This document shows, piece by piece, positions 56,916-64,000 of a stretch of 64,000 bases of DNA. The stretch's first letter is position 1, and every line of letters starts with the position of its first letter. The notes beneath the pieces are model-generated. The model was not told the DNA's origin. It saw nothing but the letters and a program-made list of their open reading frames with translations, and did no database searches. This DNA is from Prorocentrum cordatum (taxonomy: Eukaryota > Sar > Dinophyceae > Prorocentrales > Prorocentraceae). The translations under genes were made by a program, and so were the position numbers. The stretch is taken from positions 1 to 64,000 of the forward strand of contig CAUYUJ010021071.1 in the NCBI GenBank assembly GCA_963575745.1, given 5' to 3'.

Positions 56916-58129
56916 CAATTCATAGCAACCCCCAGGATTATTATGGCTGACGTTCCAGAAGCTGCGTGTCGGCACGATTTCGGAGTCCGAGCGCAACAAT
57001 CACGCTGATTCGCTGCATTGAAGATCCAGGAGTGGTGTCCTTGCACGGTTCAAGGTCGTCAGGACTCAACACAAACGATAATTCGAAGCGTTGTAATCCC
57101 AGGGATGATAAGTTGGCACGGTTGGGAATTACCAGGCAATTGTATTCCAACGGGGCGCTCCCCAAAGTGAACATAAATTCGTTTAGGGAACTGGCTTTGG
57201 GAGAGGCTTCGTTGCAACATCCTCCTCCGCGTCCCCCGCGCGAAGCCTTCGCGATCGGCGCGAGGGGTGAGAACGTAACATGGCACGCTTCTGCCTTCGT
57301 GCCAGCAGCGCGCCAAAAGGATAAACGTGTGCATGTGTGCCCACGGCAACGATTGGAAGCTCGTTCAACCCGCATTTGTATGATTAACTGACGCTTGGCA
57401 ATCTAACCCGCTCACCGCCGATGGCAATTCTCCGCCTGAAGCAACGACCGTTGGCCCAGTGAGCCCGCGTCACCGCGGAGCAACCTAGCCCTCTGGCAGA
57501 GAGCGCACTTCGAATTCTTAGAGCCCACCGTCGCCTCGAGACCCCGGGCTGAGATGCTCAGAACCAAACTTCAAGAGTGGCGGCGAGGGAAAAAATACGA
57601 AGCAAACTTTCCCACAAGGACACACGAGCACAGTCTGAAATGAGCGTTCCTGGCCATGACTGGGGAAAGGAGAAACCCGAATATGGAAGGGGATAGCGAT
57701 GGAGGGAGAAAAAACTGCTGTCTCCAGCCAACGCCGCCAATAGAGTACCGCCTCCGCCGCCGATGCTGGCAGACATGGCGGCGCAGCCTCGAACCGAGAC
57801 AGTAGCGGAAGCAGGCGAACATATGTCCACCCCATGGGGCATACGCTCAAAACCGAGGGGCGGAACGCTCCCTGCTAGCTACTGCCCCCGCGCTGGTTCG
57901 AGGCGGCCGCAAAGCGCCAGGTAGCCGGCGACCCCAGTGGCAGCGAGGCGAGTGCCAAAACACGAGGGCGCGAAGCACTGCGTCCTCGCGCGCCCTCGAA
58001 ACTAAAGCCAAGCAGGGAAACGCATTCTCGGCGTAGGGCCGGCCGAAGGAGCGCGGTCGCCCGCTCGTTTCCTGCCGGTCGTGAGTCCACGACCAAATAG
58101 GCATGGGTAGCGCGGGCGCGCGTTCGCTC
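56916..58129. other. possible decayed coding DNA
   Basis: Minus-strand frame 56941-57375 (145 codons) is not low-complexity and lies on the same strand as the RNase H remnant just above it, so it may be 3' sequence of that element. No domain recognised. The rest (57376-58129) shows nothing identifiable. Confidence 0.3.
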
Positions 58130-58935
58130 TAGGCCGCCGCGGTTCCATGGCAGCTCTGCGCAGGGCCAGAGAGAGGGCCCCTCCCCCATGCAAGTGGCAG
58201 CCGCGGATGAACAATCACTCGGATCACAAGAGGGTCCAGTAAGGCGCTTGAACGGCAGCGGTTTCGCGCGCTGGCGGTAACAATTTTACCGCGGCATCCT
58301 GCAGATGACTTAACTCCGTGCGTGCAGCTCTGGTAGCCATGCGTAAATTTGAAAAGTAGATCACGATCGATGGGGCCCCTGGCATGTCCATCCGCTGTCA
58401 CATCTCGGGCGCCACGCCACTGCGCGCTATGTTTGATGCCGAGTTCCAGGACATCCCTAAGCAACTGAGATGACCCAGCAGCGTCTTTCCTGCAGGTGCG
58501 TTCAGGTCCTCGCCGGCGCGAGGCACGAACGCGGACTGACCGTCGATCGCGAGGGATACTGCGGTGCAGAATCCACCTCGTTCGCGAAGTTGCTCGAACC
58601 CAGAGGGGGCCAACGTGCCACTGAGGGGCTCACATAGAGTCACTCGGGCAGATTAGCATTCATCCACGTGACGCGCTGCGTCGCAAACTTCAGCAGCATG
58701 ACTAGATCGCACGTGAAAGCGATGCGACTTGCATAGAATGTCGAGGCAATGGATGACCTCCCCTGTACTGCTCGTGATTCCACGACGCAGGAGACTGCGC
58801 CCTCGAGGACCGTGGCCGTTTGTCTCGTCGCCCTCCTCTCCAATGAGTTTCTGGCACCCCGAATCGCAGTGTACTTCGACCTTGCCAGCGGGCGTCGTCG
58901 CGCGGTCGGTGGCCCTGTTAGGGTTGCGCAACAAT
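58130..58935 (-). pseudogene. second retroelement remnant: RNase H end, frameshifted
   Basis: Minus-strand order over several frames: VEVHCDSGCQKLIG (about 58860), SSTGEVIHCLDILCKSHRFH then VRSSHAAEVCDAA (about 58675-58775), SLAIDGQSAFVPRA (about 58520), AGKTLLGHL (about 58480) and ARDVTADGHARGPIDRDLLF (about 58345-58405). The R-S-S-x-A-A-E and the T/R-D-M/V-x-A-D-G-x-T/A-x-G signatures fit the C-terminal RNase H region of Copia-like elements of dinoflagellates, but the sequence is clearly different from the copy at 38.3-39.2 kb. Stops and frameshifts make it a relic. Confidence 0.6.
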
Positions 58936-59555
58936 CTGCGAATGAGAGGCTGAGTCGTCTCACCTGAAGGTTCTCTGGTTCTGGAATGTAGCGACGCGAT
59001 GCTTATCGCGACGCAATGTTAGGCGAGGGCGGAGAAGGCGAGGGCAGCCCGCAGACTGACGAAGACATCGTTGACGGCATCGCTGGCCAGCGTTCCTGGT
59101 GACGCGCCGGCAAGGTCAAGGCGCGCGATGGAACGCAGTTGTTTGACGCGGCAATATTGGCCCATCGCCGCATCGCCCCTCTCCGTCTCGGCGCGCCCGA
59201 CTGCGAAAGTGGCGCGGGTATGTTCGCTGAGCTTACATGTGCCGAACACGTGTTCTACTGCGCGCGGGAAAAATCCAAGCGCGCCGCCTTGCCGCGCATG
59301 TTGATGCCGCCCACGTGTTCAGCAGGATGTAGATCTGGTGCAGTTTTACCTTCTGGGGCACGCAGCGTCGATTTGAAACCGATGCGCTCGGTCGCTCCCA
59401 TGGTCTTCAGGGAGAATGCCCGCGGGGGTCTTTGGTGCCAATCCCTGGCCTGAGACGCAATCGAGAGCGGCGGGGCTCGTCGCGGCCTGCGAACCTAGGC
59501 GTCGCGTGCAGGGCCGAGGCGTTCCGCGGAAGTAAAACATACTGCACGCTCCTGC
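58936..59555 (-). other. probable upstream part of the second retroelement remnant
   Basis: Minus-strand frames 59019-59249 and 59346-59540 are of ordinary composition and lie upstream of the RNase H remnant on the same strand, but I recognise no RT motif in them. Confidence 0.3.
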
Positions 59556-61035
59556 CCCCTGGTTGCCTCGTGCACCTCCGCATAGGTCAGACCCTTCAGG
59601 GGCGCCTCATTCACCGCGCGCCCAAGCGGCGCCGCGCGGGCGGCATGCTATCATCGCGTGACGCACCTTGCGACCCACCGCCGAAACAATCACCCCATCC
59701 AACCTCCATGGCAAGCGATCGACTCGCGAACCTGGAGGGGAATGTAGATGCACGGGGCATGGCGACGCGATCAAGACACCTGACTGGGGGGCCGGCAAAC
59801 TCAGACGCGTCGCGCCGCGATGACTCGCGCAGTGCTCTATAACGCCGCGGGCCAAGTCCCCCTTGGCATCCGAACCCTGACCGAAACGACCTGGCCGCGA
59901 ACGGTCGCAAACGAAACGCGCGGGGCGCCCAATCAGCTCGAGTTCAAAATTCGATTCAGTTCAGAAGCGGGGCGCGGCAACGCGGGGCGCAGCGCGCGCG
60001 GGCGCGCCGCGGAATGCGCCAGGGCCGCGCCAGGGGGCGCGTCAGGGAACGCTCCCGGGGAGAGAGCGGGGGACTGCGGGGCCACGTGGGGCCGAGGGCG
60101 CGCGCCCGAAGCTTCCTCGCTGAGATCGCGCGCGCGCGGTGGCTCTTCGGAAGCTCGAACGGCTCGGCAGCGCGCTGCTAACCATCGCCCCGTTCGCGCT
60201 CGCTCGAACTCGCCTTCGCCTGGTCGGAACGGGCGGCCCCGCGCGAGCTTCGATCTGAATGTGTTCTGCGCATCTGAAGACGCAACTGCCCTGGCAATGC
60301 GGCCCGCGACGCGGCCCCCCCCCCGACGGGCCCCCGCCCGCCCCCCCTGGAAGGCCCGCACACGTGCCGGATGGCCCTGCCTCCAAGAGGGGGGCGCCCA
60401 TCATTCCGCGGGCGCCCGTCTCTCGCCGGGGCCGCGGCGCCCGCGGCCCCGACGTTGCCCGCGGGACCTGCCCCTCCCGCGGCCGCTACAGGGCGCAGAT
60501 GCCGGGCCTCGCCCGGCCAGATTGGCCCGCGCGTGAGACGTGGATTGCACGGCGCGGGGGTTGCGGGCAATTTGCTGCTCGACTGCGATCCCCCGACCGA
60601 TCTCTCAGAGCGCTCGCCCAGGAAGCGTCGGCTTCTCTTTGGAAGACGGCGACCTTGGGGGGAGGGCAAGGCCGACTCCTGGAACATCCCGCAACCCAGG
60701 CCCATGAGAGCTGATGGCCCCGAAACTTCGCGGTCGCGGCTCCTCCGGGCCCGAGTTCCCCCCCGTGGCTTGTCCCGAACTTTGCTGGACTTGCCTGCCT
60801 GGCCCTCGAAAGTAGCCCTGGCACCAAGTCGCCATGATTGCCCTCTTCTTGCGGCTCGGCGGCCGGGCGGGGCGAGGGGCGCAAGAGAGGCGCGCGCCCG
60901 CGCGCGCCCCGCGCCCAGGCGCGCCCAACTTCCCCGACGAGGCCGGCCGCCCCGCCCGCCGCCGCCGCCCCCCCCCGCGTGCCCCGCGAGATCCTCTTGG
61001 TGGCGGAGGTTCGACTTTCTGCAGTTGAGGGGCAG
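59556..61035. other. GC-rich DNA, no gene recognised
   Basis: Overlapping Arg/Ala/Pro-rich frames occur on both strands. No domain or repeat family was seen. Confidence 0.4.
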
Positions 61036-61039
61036 GCTA

Positions 61040-62600
61040 TTGCCTGCCCTCCTTTTCTGTGCCCGTCTTGGCGCACCGCGCGGCGGCGTCCACTCCTTTG
61101 CGCTGCTCCCCTATGGAGTCCCGCTGTGCTGACTTCCCATAGATTTCCTTTGTTGCGCTTTCCGTGGGATTCCTGTTGCGAGGATTTCCATTCGGATCCC
61201 CTTTGCGGCGCTTTTTCAATAGAGTGCCGTCGTGGTGCTTTCCCAGGAAGGATTGCTGATGTGGGGCTTCCGATCGAATCTCGCTGTGGTGCTGCCCATT
61301 GGATTCCGATCGTGACGCAGTCCAGAAGAATATATGTGCAACGCTTCCCAACAAATGCCTTTTGTGACGACTCGTGAAACACACCCATGCGGCGTTTTCC
61401 GTCACGTTCCTGTCGTGATGCTTTCCAATAGAAACCTATTTGCGGCGCGTCCCAAAGGATCCCCACGGCGAGGATGTCGCGTGGAATCCCTCTGCGGTGC
61501 TCTCCACTGGATCCTTGCTGCAACCTTTCCAATCGAATATTTCTGGCGTGCTTTCCAAAGGAGTCCTGTCGTGAGGCGTTCCAATAGAACCCCTCTGCGG
61601 CGCTATCCACAGGATTCCTGCTGTGGGGCTTCCAATGTGAATCCCTCTGTGGCGTTTTCGGGTGGGTTCTCTATTGCGTGGCTTTCCAGTAGGAGCCCTC
61701 AATCCCACTGTGAGGATTTCCAATCGAATCTCTTTGTGGTGCTTTCCCGTGGATTCCGATTGTGAAGTTCCCACATCGAATTTATTGTGGTGCTTCCTGT
61801 GGATTCCGATTGTGCGGCGTTCCCATAGAATCTCTGCGCGGTGCTTCCCAAAAGGATTCATGTCGTGATGTTCCCCAATCGAATCTAGGCGTGGTGCGCG
61901 ATACAATGGAATCCTTGTGTAGCACTTCACACAATGTTCCAAACCCGGGGATTTCAAATCGAATCGTTGGGCGGTGTTTTCCAAAGGGTTCCTCTTGTCA
62001 TGTTTCCCAATAGAAGTTCCCAGCAATGCTTTCTAAACGGTTTCGTTAATGATGCTTTACAATCGGGTCTTTTTTTGTGGTATGGATCCGAGCGGCTTTC
62101 TGTTGCGAAGCCATGGAACTATGTTGGGTGCTTTCCGAAGGACTATTGTTGCGGGCGTTCCCATACAACCTCATTGTTCTGAGCAAAAGATCTCTGTTGT
62201 GAGGTTCCGGGCACAATATTTGATACCCCTTTCCGCAAATTCGACTTGTAACGTTTTCCGCCAGACTGCCTCTGAAATGTTTTCCAAAGGATTCCAAATC
62301 TGATTGCCTGAAAAATGCGTTTGTAGCGTTTTCCAAATGATCTGTGTTGTGAGACCATCCACTGGAGTCCCTGTGTAGCACTTCGAGCAGACTTCCGTGC
62401 GCGAGGCTTTCCAATCGAATCCCTTTGTGGCACTTCCAAAAGACTCATGGTGTGAGGTTTCCCAAGACAACCTCTGTGTGGCAATTTCCAAAAGATTCTT
62501 CTTGTGATGCTTCCCAATAGAAGCCCCCAGCAGTGTTTTCCAACAGGGCTCCGACTATGAGGCTCTATGAGGCCTGTCCTCAGACACCCTTGGTAACGAT
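61040..62600. repeat. 27-bp minisatellite, AT-richer version
   Basis: Degenerate units of 24-29 bp, mostly 27, of the type TGCTTTCCAATGGAATCC with a TGTGGTG-like end, run for about 1.5 kb. The minus strand shows a 9-residue periodicity (for example IGKHHKGIR). The unit aligns in phase with the GC-rich 27-bp unit at 49850-51000. Confidence 0.82.
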
Positions 62601-62627
62601 TCCCAACTGATTTTTGTTGCGAAGACA

Positions 62628-63055
62628 TCGGCGGTTGGGGGGTGAGATCGCAGTGTAACGGAGTCCCCCCACCGGGAAATCGAGTTTCGAATTCGTGCTC
62701 GTGCCGCGCGTGCGGGCGAGGCGAAGCTGCGTGGGCCAGCGAGAGGAATTCACCCTGCTGTCCGCCAACACAAATGTTTCCCCCCCCGGCCCTGTCAAGC
62801 GGTAGCCCACGTTGTCCCGTCGGTTGCCCGTCGGTTGCCCGCCGGTAGCCCACGTTGCCCCGTTGGTTGCCCGTCGGTGCACCCATCGTCGACTGGGACG
62901 TCGTGGGCTGAATGCCGCGTCGCGCAGCGGCAAACCGAACGACACAAGTCGCCCAAGCGAAGGAACAAAAAAAATCCGCCACGTCATCCACACCATCATC
63001 GCCCATCAGCACCACGTTCATCACAACTGTCGTCATGAGCCACCCCCCTCCCCCC

Positions 63056-63095
<40 letters not shown>

Positions 63096-63136
63096 ACAAC
63101 CTCCTTATCACCCGCAGGGTGGTCGTATAGGTAGAG
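62628..63136 (+). mobile_element. ~500-bp duplicated element, copy 1
   Basis: Runs from ATCGGCGGTTGGGG to GGTCGTATAGGT and is nearly identical to 63389-63880. It includes tandem CGGTTGCCCGTCGGTTGCCC units (about 62815-62875), an A8 run, and a C-rich tract reaching about C40 at 63056-63095. Long minus-strand frames are repeat-driven, and no protein is recognised. Confidence 0.88.
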
Positions 63137-63388
63137 TATCTTTGCTGTGTTTTCCAAAGGGACTCTCTTGTGATGATATCCCCCAAAAAACACGCAGTTG
63201 GCTTTCCGACGGAATCGTCTTGTGAAGATTTCGACTAGAAACCTCAAATTAGCTTCTTAGTGCGGAAGGTACCATAATAACACAGTCAAAGAGAGCGAGA
63301 GAGACGGAGAAACATAAATAGAGAGAGGGATAGAAACAACAAAAAAAAAAATCGGGATCGATCTATCTATATATATATATATATATAT
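63137..63388. other. spacer with GA and TA runs
   Basis: The first part (63137-63240) resembles the 27-bp minisatellite above, so copy 1 seems to have inserted near its end. Then come a GA-rich stretch and (TA)n at about 63368-63391. Confidence 0.5.
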
Positions 63389-63880
63389 ATATCGGAGGTT
63401 GGGGAGTGAGATCGCAGTGTAACGGAGTCCCCCCACCAGGAAATCGAGTTTCGAGTTCGCGCTCGTACCATGCGTGCGGGCGAGGCGAAGCTGCGTGGGC
63501 CAGCAAGAGGAATTCACCCTGCTCTCGCTAGGGGTCCGCCAACACAAATGTTTCCCCCCCCGGCCCTGTCAAGCGGTAGCCCACGTTGTCCCGTCGGTTG
63601 CCCGTCGGTTGCCCGCCGGTAGCCCACGTTGTCCCGTCGGTTGCCCGTCGGTGCACCCATCGTCGACTGGGACGTCGTGGGCGGAGTGCCGCGTCGCGCA
63701 GCGGCAAACCGAACGACACAAGTCGCCCAAGCGAAGGAACAAAAAAAAATCCGCCACGTCATCCACACCATCACCGCCCATCAGCACCACGTTCATCACA
63801 ACTGTCGTCATGAGCCACCCCCCTCCCCCCACCCCCCCACAACCTCCTTATCACCCGCAGGGTAGTCGTATAGGTGTATA
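63389..63880 (+). mobile_element. ~500-bp duplicated element, copy 2
   Basis: Begins ATCGGAGGTTGGGGAGTGAG directly after a (TA)n run and ends GGTAGTCGTATAGGTG. It differs from copy 1 mainly by a short C tract (C7 instead of about C40), a 9-bp insertion near 63528 and scattered substitutions. Confidence 0.88.
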
Positions 63881-64000
63881 TATCTATAGAGAAAGAGAAG
63901 GCTCACATACAAAAGGGAAAAGGCCACAAAAACCCAGTGGAATCCCGTGTGACTCCACAATTCCCCAGCCTATCAAGGGACGTGGCAAGGGATGTGCCAG
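63881..64000. other. end of window, nothing recognised
   Basis: Short mixed-composition sequence. Confidence 0.4.

Overview
The window looks like nuclear DNA from a dinoflagellate; I cannot name the species. The evidence is a degraded Copia-type retroelement whose Pol reads like the lineage abundant in dinoflagellate genomes, one GC-rich gene whose introns have direct repeats and non-GT borders, very low coding density, and a mass of mini- and microsatellites and fold-back elements. Nothing suggests a bacterial, organellar or viral genome: there are no operons, no intact rRNA or tRNA and no dense ORF packing.

Layout. 1-2.4 kb: GC-rich DNA with a 146-bp terminal-inverted-repeat (TIR) element carrying a perfect target duplication, a fold-back, fragments of dispersed repeats and a GCC/GTC array. 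2.4-4.9 kb: a minisatellite bounded by inverted termini. 4.9-7.6 kb: ACT/AGT triplet arrays that switch strand. 7.6-11.4 kb: mostly anonymous DNA with a MITE-like element and one candidate exon. 11.5-14.1, 16.3-17.3 (inverted) and 21.2-23.1 kb: three copies of one composite repeat element (CT tract, CAT array, 90-bp tandem units). 17.6-21.0 kb: exons of a poly(ADP-ribose) polymerase (PARP), the only host gene I can name; the exon with the last catalytic residue is not visible. 23.2-26.2 kb: TAGGCC minisatellite and CT/TA/TACA microsatellites. 26.5-47.3 kb, minus strand: a long degraded coding block with a gag-like coiled-coil region, integrase, linker, reverse transcriptase, RNase H, a methyltransferase-like domain, then about 10 kb of unrecognised coding sequence. 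47.3-52.2 kb: GC-rich DNA, a 27-bp minisatellite and CAT/CAG arrays. 52.2-56 kb: MITE-like and hairpin elements and a purine tract. 58.1-58.9 kb, minus: a second, different RNase H-end remnant. 61.0-62.6 kb: a second 27-bp minisatellite, apparently related to the first. 62.6-63.9 kb: a duplicated ~500-bp element.

The two points I rate highest: a PARP intron coincides with a TIR element of a family that also sits intact, with target duplication, at 620-775 (introner-like intron gain); and the retroelement block joins Pol to a methyltransferase-like domain and a long unknown downstream region. All splice sites, family names and identities were judged by eye.
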